Shown one piece after another: positions 37,548 through 46,430 of a DNA stretch of 64,000 bases (position 1 is the first letter of the stretch; each line of letters opens with the position of its first letter). Both the position numbers and the translations under genes were made by a program. Origin of the DNA: UBA2287 sp964479665 (GTDB lineage: Bacteria > Bacteroidota > Bacteroidia > Bacteroidales > Tenuifilaceae); the NCBI GenBank assembly GCA_964479665.1, contig CAYZNN010000008.1:1-64000 (forward strand). The letters run 5' to 3'. Below the pieces are notes generated by a model. That model had not been told where the DNA came from. It searched no databases and was given only the letters and a program-made list of their open reading frames with translations.

Positions 37548-39228
37548 AGTTCATAGAATTAACTTTCTTAAGTAGAATAATTGAATTACCTCCTGCTTCA
37601 CGAGCCTTGAGCCAATATATATAGGCACTTTCTTTATTTCCTGTTTTGAAAAGTGCATCGCCATAGTGTTCTAAAATAACGGGACTCTTACTCCCTCCAT
37701 TAATTATGGCTAATCGTAAAATATCGCGTGCTTCTGAGTATTTGCCCATTTTAAAAAGAACCCAACCCTTCGTATCTAAATAAGTACTGTTATCCGGATT
37801 ATCGTTTACAACAACATTAATCATATTTAATGCTTTCGATAATTGATCTCCGTCTAATGAAAGGTAATAACTATAATTATTTAAAGAATGGTAATTCAGT
37901 GGATTATGTCGAATTGCATCTTCATATAAAGAAAATGCTTTCTTTTTATTTCCTTCACTGTAATAATAATCGGCAAGGGTTCCTAACAAATCAGATTTTT
38001 CATTTGAATCAGTTATAAAACTTAAGCCTGTTTCAAGTGTAGTTATGGACTTTTGCCTATTAAAATATTTTTCTTCTGAAAATGCTTTGTACAAGTAAAA
38101 ATCTCCTTTGTCTGGAAAAATGGATAGCGCTTTACTTGCTGTTGAAATCACTTCAAAATGCTTTTCAAGTGAAAATTCTATATGAACTTTACTTAAATAA
38201 AATTCTAAATTTAAACTGTCTAATGCTAAAATTCTCCTATTGTATATCAAAGCTTCTGCTAGGTTGTTGTTCTGAATGTTTCGCTGAAAGAGCAATTTAT
38301 TAAAATTTAAATTCTTTAAATTTTTATTACTTAAAACATTCAATAACGAATCGATAAAGAACTTGTTGTTCTTGGTGAAAGCATCCCTTGACAAAATATC
38401 GAAAATAGCATATAACTTGATTTCATCTTCTATATAGCTGTTATTAATATAGTCATTTAAAAGCTGCTTTGCTGATGAATCGTTATTTTCAATGCGATTT
38501 ACTATAACTCCATAAAGCGCTCTTGGTTCGTTTGGATTTATAAAAAGAGCTTTCTGATATTTATCATATGATAGTGAGTCTTCTCCTCTCATCGAATGTA
38601 ATATTCCAAGTTTAATAAGAGGATTAATATTATCGGGAAATTCGTATTCCAACTGATTAAGAAGTGAAATAGCACTATCTGGGTTATTAGTTTGTAAATA
38701 CAATTCAACAAGAATGGATTTTAATTCTGGATTATTAGAATCTTGTATTTCCTGCTTTAATAATTCTGTGGCTTCATGTATATTATTGCTTTTAATTAAA
38801 AAATGTGCTTTCTGATATACAAAATAAGGTGTTTTCTCTTTTTTAATGAGATTGTTTAAAATCGTAATAGCCTTCTCTCCATTGTTAGTGATATCATATA
38901 TATTAAGCAACAACTTATTGTATATATCGCTGTTTGTTGTATCTAATTTCATTGATTGCTCCAGCAAAAAAATTGATTCATCGTACTTTTCTTCATTAAG
39001 CTTTAATAATGCTAACTCGTAATAGAGGGCGGGATTTTTGGGGTCGTTTTTTAAGGCATTATAAATATAGTTGCTTGCTAACGAATAATTACCAATATTT
39101 CGTTTTATAACAGCATTATAATGCTGAAAATAGGAAGGGTTTACGCTTTTGTATATCGTACTTCTCTTACTAACACAAGCTTGTAAGGAACATGCTATAA
39201 TAAATGTAAATAAAATTAACCTAGTCAT
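37537..39228 (-). CDS. TPR-repeat lipoprotein
   Basis: The 563-residue protein has a lipobox (IACSLQACVSK), so it is probably an outer-membrane lipoprotein. About twelve tetratricopeptide repeats follow, for example NPALYYELALLKLNEEKYDESI and YLDTKGWVLFKMGKYSEARDI (quoted as LLKLNEEKYDESI and LFKMGKYSEARDI). TPR lipoproteins of this cluster are thought to act in envelope assembly together with the adjacent DUF4292 and EnvC-like genes; that is inference from conserved order. It starts six bases after dut ends. Confidence 0.8.
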   Translation of the reverse strand: MTRLILFTFIIACSLQACVSKRSTIYKSVNPSYFQHYNAVIKRNIGNYSLASNYIYNALKNDPKNPALYYELALLKLNEEKYDESIFLLEQSMKLDTTNSDIYNKLLLNIYDITNNGEKAITILNNLIKKEKTPYFVYQKAHFLIKSNNIHEATELLKQEIQDSNNPELKSILVELYLQTNNPDSAISLLNQLEYEFPDNINPLIKLGILHSMRGEDSLSYDKYQKALFINPNEPRALYGVIVNRIENNDSSAKQLLNDYINNSYIEDEIKLYAIFDILSRDAFTKNNKFFIDSLLNVLSNKNLKNLNFNKLLFQRNIQNNNLAEALIYNRRILALDSLNLEFYLSKVHIEFSLEKHFEVISTASKALSIFPDKGDFYLYKAFSEEKYFNRQKSITTLETGLSFITDSNEKSDLLGTLADYYYSEGNKKKAFSLYEDAIRHNPLNYHSLNNYSYYLSLDGDQLSKALNMINVVVNDNPDNSTYLDTKGWVLFKMGKYSEARDILRLAIINGGSKSPVILEHYGDALFKTGNKESAYIYWLKAREAGGNSIILLKKVNSMNYVE

Positions 39229-39234
39229 ATGTTC

Positions 39235-39672
39235 TTATTTTATACCGGTGTGTCCAAAACCTCCATCTCCTCTTTCGGTACTACTAAGTTCGTTCGCTTG
39301 GTGTAAAATTACCTGTTCGTGTTTAGCTATAACCATTTGACAAATTCTTTCGCCATCATCAATGGTTACTTTCTCGTTACTCAAGTTTATCAGAATTATT
39401 CCTATTTCTCCTCTATAGTCGGAATCGATGGTGCCTGGTGTGTTAAGAACTGTTATTCCTTTTTTTAAAGCAAGACCACTCCTTGGACGAATTTGTGCCT
39501 CATAACCAATTGGTAATTCTATGTATAAACCTGTAGGTACAAGTTTTCGCTCTAATGGCAATAAAGTTATTGTTTCACTCAAAAATGCTCTCAAATCGAT
39601 TCCAGCACTATTTGCAGTGGCATATTCTGGAATTGGATGATGAGATTTATTAACTATTTTAATATTCATCAA
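39235..39672 (-). CDS. dut: dUTP diphosphatase
   Basis: Trimeric dUTPase hydrolyses dUTP to dUMP, keeping uracil out of DNA. All five motifs are present in 145 residues: NSAGIDLRA, PRSGLALKKG, GTIDSDYRGEI, ERICQMVIA and the C-terminal ERGDGGFGHTG. The start overlaps the flippase stop by four bases. Confidence 0.97.
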   Translation of the reverse strand: MMNIKIVNKSHHPIPEYATANSAGIDLRAFLSETITLLPLERKLVPTGLYIELPIGYEAQIRPRSGLALKKGITVLNTPGTIDSDYRGEIGIILINLSNEKVTIDDGERICQMVIAKHEQVILHQANELSSTERGDGGFGHTGIK

Positions 39673-41132
39673 GTTGAAGGATTAAATTGGTTATCACCAT
39701 GTTTTCTTTCGTAAAAATAGAAGAATAATAAGTAAATAGAAATTAGGAAAAATCGGAATAAAAAAGAGAGAGTATAATTAGTAATAGTAAAATAGCTACC
39801 AACTACAAAAACTAATAAGGCTACGCACAGTGTCGCTAACATACCTTTAACATCGTAAGGAATATAAAAGAATTTTTGTCCAACAACTATACATAAAACA
39901 CACATTACGATATAGCACAATAAACGAGCCCAGGCAGCTCCGAAAAAACCAATATTGGGGGTTAGTAGTATATTAACTAATATAGTTACCACGGCCCCAA
40001 CAAATGTAAAGAGTATTCCATAAAAAGTTTTATTGGCTAACTTATACCAAATGCTTAAATTAAAAAATAATCCATAGAAAACATTAGCCATTAATAAAAT
40101 TGGCACAACTTCAAGTCCATTCCTAAAATCGGAACCTACTAAATATTTGAAAATATCAGTAAATAAACCTACACCTAAAAAAATTAAAAGTGTAAATGCT
40201 AAAAAATACTTGGTTGAGATACTATAGACTGTTCGAGAGGAATTATCATGAGCCGATTTAAAAAAGAAAGGTTCAGCAGCATACCGATACATTTGAATAA
40301 AAAGAACCATTAAAACTGCTAATTTTACATTCGCACCATAAATACCTAGCTGATAAAGAGGATTACTTTCTTCTGGTACCAAATACTTTATAAAAATTCT
40401 ATCGAAAGTTTCATTTGTTGTCCCACCAATACCGCTTATTAGAAGGGGAATAGAATAAACCAAAAGTGTTTTTAATGTTTTAAAAGAATAGTTCCATTTT
40501 TCGTTTCGTGAAAGAAAAACTACAACTCCTGTGGAAAAAAAACTAGCAAAAAGGTTAGAAAGGAAAACATAAGTAATAATATTTTCAGAATTGTAAACGC
40601 AATATTTTAGATAGGGAACAGAAGGACATATTTTTAAAAAGAAAATATTAAAAAAAACATTTATTAAAACGCTAATTATTTTTATTGAAGAAAAAACTAG
40701 GGGTTTATTTAATTGACGGAGCCGAGCGAAAGGTATTGCAGCAATACAATCGAGTGCAATAATGCTGGCAGCAATAATGATATATTCAGGTTTGCCAGGA
40801 TAACCTATAAGGCTAACAATTGAATTGCTAAAAAAAAGTACTATTAGTAAAAAAGAAATATTTACAGCGAGGAGTGTAATAAAAGAGGTAGAAAAAATAG
40901 TTTCATTCGTTTTATCATTGGATGCAAAGCGGAAATATCCTGTTTCAAAACCAAAGGTTAATAATACTAAAAGAAAACCTAAGTATGCATAAACTTCTGT
41001 AACAATTCCATACTGTTCAGGCAAAAAAACTCTCGAATGAATTACTATAAGGAAATAATTCAAAAGCCTGGGTACAACGCTACTCAGCCCATATATAGCA
41101 CTCTGGCCCGCTAATATCTTTAAAAAACTCAT
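39669..41132 (-). CDS. Polysaccharide / lipid-linked oligosaccharide flippase (Wzx/MurJ-like)
   Basis: The 487-residue integral membrane protein has about 14 hydrophobic helices, as in MOP-superfamily flippases. The N-terminus MSFLKILAGQSAIYGLSSVV and the segment FDRIFIKYLVP are typical of the Bacteroidota polysaccharide biosynthesis group beside dut. The ATG at 41132 is chosen over the GTG at 41207 because the extra 25 residues are unlike the family start. Substrate is unknown. Confidence 0.85.
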   Translation of the reverse strand: MSFLKILAGQSAIYGLSSVVPRLLNYFLIVIHSRVFLPEQYGIVTEVYAYLGFLLVLLTFGFETGYFRFASNDKTNETIFSTSFITLLAVNISFLLIVLFFSNSIVSLIGYPGKPEYIIIAASIIALDCIAAIPFARLRQLNKPLVFSSIKIISVLINVFFNIFFLKICPSVPYLKYCVYNSENIITYVFLSNLFASFFSTGVVVFLSRNEKWNYSFKTLKTLLVYSIPLLISGIGGTTNETFDRIFIKYLVPEESNPLYQLGIYGANVKLAVLMVLFIQMYRYAAEPFFFKSAHDNSSRTVYSISTKYFLAFTLLIFLGVGLFTDIFKYLVGSDFRNGLEVVPILLMANVFYGLFFNLSIWYKLANKTFYGILFTFVGAVVTILVNILLTPNIGFFGAAWARLLCYIVMCVLCIVVGQKFFYIPYDVKGMLATLCVALLVFVVGSYFTITNYTLSFLFRFFLISIYLLFFYFYERKHGDNQFNPST

Positions 41133-41272
41133 GTAGAATAGTTGACTCACAAAAGTAGCAATTCTTAATTCAAGCGAAAGAAATCTATAAAGCAAATTAT
41201 TCGTCACTGAACAATCGGGCCATTTAATTGATTTATTCTTTTCAATACATTACTTTTACCCTAAAAAAAATT

Positions 41273-42106
41273 ATGAGAACTTATTTATTGGTTTCATTAT
41301 CAGTTGCTTTGTTTTTATCCTGTGGAAGAAATACAAAGAGCAATGCACCTGAAGTAACAAAAAATACCAATGTGGTGGTGGTTATAGAAACATCTATCGG
41401 AACAGTTAAGGTTAAACTTTATAACGAAACACCATACCATAGGGATAATTTCATTAAGTTAACAGAAGAAGGCTTCTATGATGGAATAATTTTTCATAGG
41501 GTAATAAACAATTTTATGATACAAGCTGGGGATCCTAAAACTAAACAGGCAGAAAAAGATGCAGCTTATGGCGAAGGGGATACCGGATATACAATACCCG
41601 CTGAGTTTGTTTCAAAACATTTCCACAAAAAGGGAGCCTTGGCGGCAGCACGAATGGGCGATGATGAGAACCCTACGAAGGAATCGTCGGGTTCTCAATT
41701 TTATATTGTTCAAGGTAAAATTTTTAGCCCCGAACAATTAGCTCAACTTATTAGTAATAAAAATGAAAGGTTGAAGAGTAATATATTTAACAAACTTATT
41801 ACAGAAAAAGCTGGTAAACTAATGTCGGAAGGTATTCAGGTAGATTACAAAAAACTTTCGGAAAATCTTTCGGACACCTTACAGCATATTCTTTCCAAAA
41901 CCATAATGTACAGTCCTACGCCTGAGCAAGTTCAAATCTATACTACCATAGGAGGCACTCCTCATCTCGATGGAGATTATACCGTTTTTGGTGAGGTAAT
42001 TGAAGGTATTGATACTGTTGACGAAATTGCCGCAGTGAATACCGATAAATCGGACAGGCCGATAACTAATGTAGTTATTACTAAAATGTATTTAGAAAAA
42101 AAATAG
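41273..42106 (+). CDS. Cyclophilin-type peptidyl-prolyl isomerase lipoprotein
   Basis: The 277-residue protein starts with a lipoprotein signal (SVALFLSCGRN). The cyclophilin domain shows TSIGTVKVKLYNETPYH, FHRVINNFMIQAGDP and SSGSQFYIVQG, in the order of PpiA/PpiB-type enzymes. A 70-residue helical insert at about 155-215 sits before the last strands (DGDYTVFGEVIEGIDTVDEIA). It probably helps fold envelope proteins. The ATG at 41273 is preferred over the TTG at 41228, since it gives the signal peptide directly. The gene is divergent from the flippase and followed by pheS after four bases. Confidence 0.92.
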   Translation: MRTYLLVSLSVALFLSCGRNTKSNAPEVTKNTNVVVVIETSIGTVKVKLYNETPYHRDNFIKLTEEGFYDGIIFHRVINNFMIQAGDPKTKQAEKDAAYGEGDTGYTIPAEFVSKHFHKKGALAAARMGDDENPTKESSGSQFYIVQGKIFSPEQLAQLISNKNERLKSNIFNKLITEKAGKLMSEGIQVDYKKLSENLSDTLQHILSKTIMYSPTPEQVQIYTTIGGTPHLDGDYTVFGEVIEGIDTVDEIAAVNTDKSDRPITNVVITKMYLEKK

Positions 42107-42110
42107 TTTT

Positions 42111-43130
42111 ATGCTTTCACATATTGAGGAAATAAAGAAAGAAATTGAACAATTCAATGCATCTGCTTTAAAAGAATTGGACGATTTTCGTATTCGTATG
42201 CTTGGTAAAAAGGGACTAATAACCGAACTTTTCAATCAGTTTCGCAATGTTCCCAATGAAAACAAGAAGGAGGTTGGTCAGAAACTCAACGAATTAAAAA
42301 ACTTTGTAGCTGATAAAATTGCAATTTTAAAAACGAAACTTGATTCTTCAACTGAATTAAAAAACGATATAGATCTTTTTCTGCCAAAGTATCCCTATAA
42401 TTTAGGTTCACGGCATCCTATTTCAATTGTTAAAAATGAAATTTTTCTAATTTTCGCTTCGCTTGGCTTTAAAGTAGCTGATGGACCTGAAATTGAAGAC
42501 GATTGGCATGTGTTTGGTGCATTAAATTTTCCCGATGATCACCCTGCTCGCGATATGCAGGACACTTTCTTTATTGAGAGTAAACCCGATATTTTACTGC
42601 GAACCCATACCTCATCCATTCAGGTGCGAACTATGGAAACTCAAAAACCTCCTATTCGGGTTATTTGTCCTGGACGTGTTTTTCGTAACGAAGCCATTTC
42701 CGCAAGAGCTCATTGTATTTTTCATCAGGTAGAGGGTTTATACATCGATGAAAACGTATCGTTTGCAGATATGAAGCAAACTTTACTTTTCTTTGTAAGG
42801 GAGATGTTTGGAAAGGATGCACAAATTCGTTTACGTCCTTCATTTTTCCCATTTACGGAACCATCTGCTGAAATGGATGTGAGCTGTAATCTATGTGGGG
42901 GAAAGGGCTGTAACGTATGCAAGTACACAGGTTGGCTCGAAATTATGGGATGTGGCATGGTCGATCCTAGTGTGCTAGAGCTATGCGGAATTGATAAGGT
43001 GAAGTATACAGGTTATGCTTTTGGAATGGGTATTGAGCGAATAGCTATGCTAAAATATCAAGTACGCGACCTTCGCCTTTACTTTGAGAACGATGTTCGT
43101 TTTCTATCATTATTCTCTTCCGCACTTTAA
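42111..43130 (+). CDS. pheS: Phenylalanine--tRNA ligase alpha subunit
   Basis: PheS forms the catalytic part of the alpha2-beta2 synthetase. The 339-residue protein has the N-terminal coiled coil, then RHPISIVKNEI, the class II motif 2 region (PGRVFRNEAISARAHCIFHQVEGL) and motif 3 at the end (GYAFGMGIERIAMLKY). A Cys-rich loop (CNLCGGKGCNVCKYTG) lies near residue 264, a zinc-ribbon-like insert found in some bacterial PheS. pheT is not in the window. Confidence 0.96.
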   Translation: MLSHIEEIKKEIEQFNASALKELDDFRIRMLGKKGLITELFNQFRNVPNENKKEVGQKLNELKNFVADKIAILKTKLDSSTELKNDIDLFLPKYPYNLGSRHPISIVKNEIFLIFASLGFKVADGPEIEDDWHVFGALNFPDDHPARDMQDTFFIESKPDILLRTHTSSIQVRTMETQKPPIRVICPGRVFRNEAISARAHCIFHQVEGLYIDENVSFADMKQTLLFFVREMFGKDAQIRLRPSFFPFTEPSAEMDVSCNLCGGKGCNVCKYTGWLEIMGCGMVDPSVLELCGIDKVKYTGYAFGMGIERIAMLKYQVRDLRLYFENDVRFLSLFSSAL

Positions 43131-43186
43131 TCAAAAACTATAAACAATTTGTTCTTGTAGAGGGTACTCAATGACAACTATCAAAA

Positions 43187-43885
43187 ATGGGAGAACTTCA
43201 TACATGCAAGGGTTGCACGTCGCTAACCAACTCCGTGTTTAAAAACCTTTCACAAACAGAACTCTCTTTTCTGAATTCTGAAAAAAATTGTAATAGACAT
43301 AAAAAGGGAGAAATTCTATACCGTGAAGGCAAAAGAATTTCGGGTGTATACTGTATTAACGATGGAATAGTTAAAATATATAAAACGGGCTCTGATGGTA
43401 AGGAGCAAATAGTAGCTTTTGCCAAAAAGGGTGACATAACTGGTTACCGTTCGGTATTAAGCAATGAACCTGCCTGCACAACATCAGAAATACTGGAAGA
43501 ATCGAGTATTTGCTTTATTCCTGCCTCGGTAATTTTCCAATTAGTTCGGTCTAATGGCGATTTTTCGCTTTCTCTTCTACAACTTACGTGCAGAGAGCTG
43601 AATCAGGCCAATAGTTTTATTAAAGATATTGCACAAAAAACAGTTCGTGAACGATTAGCAGAAGCGCTATTAATGCTTCACGAAAATTTTGGAGTTTCAA
43701 ACGATGGGTATCTTAATATCATTTTAACTAGAGAAGAATTAGCAAATATTGTTGGAACAGCAACCGAATCGGTTATTCGTTTACTTTCCGATTTTAAATC
43801 GGAGAATCTTATAACTCCGAATGGTAAACGTATAAAATTGGAAAACATAAAAAAACTCGAAAAACTGTCGAAATCTTTCTTTTAA
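43187..43885 (+). CDS. Crp/Fnr-family transcriptional regulator
   Basis: The 232-residue protein has an N-terminal cyclic-nucleotide-binding fold (about 25-140, KGEILYREGKRISGVYCI) and a C-terminal Crp-type helix-turn-helix (about 150-220, LTREELANIVGTATESVIRLLSDF). The N-terminus has two cysteines (CKGCTS), as in many Bacteroidota Crp/Fnr proteins, and more Cys downstream, so redox or cluster sensing is possible but not shown. Its stop overlaps that of the convergent ruvB by four bases. Ligand and targets are unknown. Confidence 0.9.
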   Translation: MGELHTCKGCTSLTNSVFKNLSQTELSFLNSEKNCNRHKKGEILYREGKRISGVYCINDGIVKIYKTGSDGKEQIVAFAKKGDITGYRSVLSNEPACTTSEILEESSICFIPASVIFQLVRSNGDFSLSLLQLTCRELNQANSFIKDIAQKTVRERLAEALLMLHENFGVSNDGYLNIILTREELANIVGTATESVIRLLSDFKSENLITPNGKRIKLENIKKLEKLSKSFF

Positions 43886-44907
43886 TCGAAAAGGGTACCT
43901 TGCTTTGTAATATTTTCTAACCCAAGGTGTTTTAAAGCGTTTAGGGTTATTTCTCGTCCTCGAGGAGTTCTGTTCAAAAAGCCCTCTTTTATTAGAAAGG
44001 GTTCATAAACTTCCTCTATTGTTCCACTGTCCTCTCCTACTGAAGTTGCTATAGTATTTAATCCAACCGGTCCTCCATTAAATTTATTAATTATGGTAAG
44101 CAGAATTTTATTATCCATTTCATCTAATCCTCTTTTATCGATACTCAATGCATCCAGAGCAAATTGAGTAATTGAATAATCGATACTTCCTGTTCCCTTT
44201 ACCTGAGCAAAATCTCTCACACGACGCAATAATGCATTAGCAATACGAGGTGTTCCTCTACTTCTTAAAGCAATTTCTTCTGCAGCCTTTTCTTCAATAG
44301 AAATATTAAAAATTCGAGCCGAGCGCTTTACAATTTTGCAAATAGTGCTAACATTGTAATATTCGAGAAGTGCCTTTATTCCGAATCGAGCTCGTAGCGG
44401 ACTGGTTAGTAAACCACTTCGGGTTGTTGCGCCAACTAAGGTAAAAGGGTTTAACTTAATTTGAATACTTCTTGCACTTGGTCCTTTATCAATTAAAATA
44501 TCAATACAAAAGTCTTCCATCGCTGAATATAAATACTCTTCAACTAGGGGAGATAGACGATGAATTTCATCGATAAACAGTACATCACCCTTATCAAGAT
44601 TTGTTAAAAGACCAGCTAAATCGGCTGGCTTATCGAGAACGGGACCGCTAGTTACTTTTAAGTTAACTTCCAGTTCATTGGCAATTACATTTGCCAATGT
44701 TGTTTTACCTAAACCTGGAGGACCGTGTAAAAGAACATGATCTAAAGTATCGCCTCTAAATTTTGCGGCTTGCACAAAAACTTTCAGATTTTCAACTAAC
44801 TTCTCTTGACCTGAAAAATCGGAAAAAATGACTGGTCGAACCTTTTTATCGAGTTCGCTTTCGCTTTCATTTAAATTATTGTTCCTTAAAATATTTGAGT
44901 CAATCAT
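43882..44907 (-). CDS. ruvB: Holliday junction branch migration helicase RuvB
   Basis: Hexameric AAA+ motor that, with RuvA, migrates Holliday junctions. In 341 residues it has Walker A (GPPGLGKTTLAN), Walker B (VLFIDEIHRL), sensor I (LVGATTRSGLL), the arginine finger region and the C-terminal winged helix (GPVGLNTIATSVGED, then GFLNRTPRGREIT). The start follows nadA by nine bases, so both are probably one operon. Confidence 0.97.
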   Translation of the reverse strand: MIDSNILRNNNLNESESELDKKVRPVIFSDFSGQEKLVENLKVFVQAAKFRGDTLDHVLLHGPPGLGKTTLANVIANELEVNLKVTSGPVLDKPADLAGLLTNLDKGDVLFIDEIHRLSPLVEEYLYSAMEDFCIDILIDKGPSARSIQIKLNPFTLVGATTRSGLLTSPLRARFGIKALLEYYNVSTICKIVKRSARIFNISIEEKAAEEIALRSRGTPRIANALLRRVRDFAQVKGTGSIDYSITQFALDALSIDKRGLDEMDNKILLTIINKFNGGPVGLNTIATSVGEDSGTIEEVYEPFLIKEGFLNRTPRGREITLNALKHLGLENITKQGTLFD

Positions 44908-44916
44908 TCAATTTAC

Positions 44917-45921
44917 TTATATAATTCCTAGTTTTATCGAAAGTTCTAGCATCCTTTCAATTGGTTTTCTGGCTCTTTCAATAATTTTTTTATCAACATG
45001 TACTTCGGGTTGTTCGTTTTGTAAAGCTAAGTAAATTTTTTTTAGAGTAATAAGTTTCATAAAAGAACACTCATTGCAACCACAACTGCTATCTTTAGGC
45101 GGAGCAGCAATAAATATTTTGTCAGAACAAGTCTTCTGCATCTGATGAAGAATACCCCACTCAGTTGCAACAATATACTTCTGATGCGAATCAGTTTTCA
45201 CATATTTAAGAAGTTCAGAAGTTGATCCTATATAATCGGAAACCAGTAGAATAGGCTTCTGACATTCGGGATGCGAAATAAGTTTGGCTTCAGGATTCTC
45301 TTTTTTAATTTCTAGTATTCTCTCTAATGAAAATTCTTCGTGAACATGGCATGCACCATCCCAAACAACCATATTTTCCCTTCCGGTTAATCGCTTTATG
45401 TAGTTTCCTAAATTTCGATCGGGTGCAAAAAGGAGTTTTTCATCTTTACTAAAACTTTCGACTATTTGAACCGCATTACTTGAAGTACAACAAACATCGG
45501 ACAGGGATTTTATTTCAGCAGTTGTGTTAACATAAGTAATAACAGTGTGACTAGGATGCTTATCAATAAATTTTTTAAATTCTTCGGGAGGACAAGAATC
45601 AGCTAAACTACAACCAGCATTTAAATCGGGAATGAGAACTTTCTTTTCAGGAGAAAGTATTTTGGCAGTTTCAGCCATAAAATGAACACCAGCAAAAACA
45701 ATAATTTCAGCATCTACTTTGGCTGCTCTTTCAGAGAGGCCTAAACTATCGCCTATATAATCGGCTATATCCTGTACCTCAGCCTGCTGATAATAATGAG
45801 CCAAAATAATGGCATTTTTCTCTCTCTTCAATTTGTTAATTTCGTTAATTAAATCGAAATTTTTGGGAAGAGGAGAATCGAAGAATCCGTTTTCAAATTT
45901 TTTGTTTTTTTCAACAATCAT
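44917..45921 (-). CDS. nadA: Quinolinate synthase A
   Basis: NadA makes quinolinate from iminoaspartate and dihydroxyacetone phosphate in NAD biosynthesis and uses a [4Fe-4S] cluster. The 334-residue protein has AHYYQQAEVQDIADYIGDS, the cysteine regions NAGCSLADSCP, CCTSSNAVQI and CGCNECSFMKL, and KLISHPECQ. The three cluster cysteines of the family fall in these segments. nadB and nadC are not nearby. Confidence 0.96.
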   Translation of the reverse strand: MIVEKNKKFENGFFDSPLPKNFDLINEINKLKREKNAIILAHYYQQAEVQDIADYIGDSLGLSERAAKVDAEIIVFAGVHFMAETAKILSPEKKVLIPDLNAGCSLADSCPPEEFKKFIDKHPSHTVITYVNTTAEIKSLSDVCCTSSNAVQIVESFSKDEKLLFAPDRNLGNYIKRLTGRENMVVWDGACHVHEEFSLERILEIKKENPEAKLISHPECQKPILLVSDYIGSTSELLKYVKTDSHQKYIVATEWGILHQMQKTCSDKIFIAAPPKDSSCGCNECSFMKLITLKKIYLALQNEQPEVHVDKKIIERARKPIERMLELSIKLGII

Positions 45922-46362
45922 GAAAATAAAATAAAGTTAAAATTTAAAAAAATAATGATGATGATAGTCTGTTAATACCGTTAAAAAAAAACGAAAGTTT
46001 CGCTTGCAAAATTGGCTATTAAAAAACAGATAACAAATATTTAACCAGTAAAAACAAAAAACAGAATTGAAAATGAGAATTTTGCTACAGTTATTAACAA
46101 ACGGTTAGTACAAATAGTTCTAATAACCTATCTGTTTTTTAACCTCCCCAGAACGGTTTAAAAGTTGGTTTATAAATCGGGAAAAAAACAGGTAACATTT
46201 TAGCGAATGGAACAAATTTTTTTTATACAAAATGCTTTCAGAGAAAGTCAAATAAGTTTATACGGATATTGTTCACACAAATTAACACATAGTTAACATC
46301 TGTATTAACAGTTCGAATGGGTCTATCTTCACAGCGTCCCTGTTGGTTAACATTTGACAGAA
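45922..46362. other. AT-rich gene-free gap; possible origin region
   Basis: No gene is readable here. The stretch is AT-rich with repeated TTAACA/TGTTAA words (for example near 46091, 46281, 46293, 46304 and 46347). One sequence, TTGTTCACA (46269-46277), differs by a single base from the DnaA-box form TTWTNCACA. Genes to the left run mainly on the minus strand and to the right mainly on the plus strand, and two parS sites lie 13 kb away. An oriC is possible, but dnaA and a clear DnaA-box cluster are not visible. Confidence 0.3.
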
Positions 46363-46394
46363 TTTGGCCTACACAAAAAAAGAACTTAAATTTA
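46363..46394 (+). promoter_or_regulatory. Promoter of the M24 aminopeptidase gene
   Basis: TTTG (46363-46366) and TAAATTTA (46387-46394) are spaced 20 bases apart, fitting the Bacteroidota -33 TTTG and -7 TAnnTTTG pattern with one mismatch in the last base. The expected transcript starts about 30 bases before the ATG at 46431, which favours that start over one at 46317. Confidence 0.55.
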
Positions 46395-46430
46395 GGCACA
46401 AATATTTTTTTTAAACTAATCCATTATACC

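Noticed and set aside
46317..46430. 38-residue upstream extension of the M24 aminopeptidase
   Set aside because: The segment contains a TTTG-20-TAAATTTA promoter and its residues do not match the family N-terminus.
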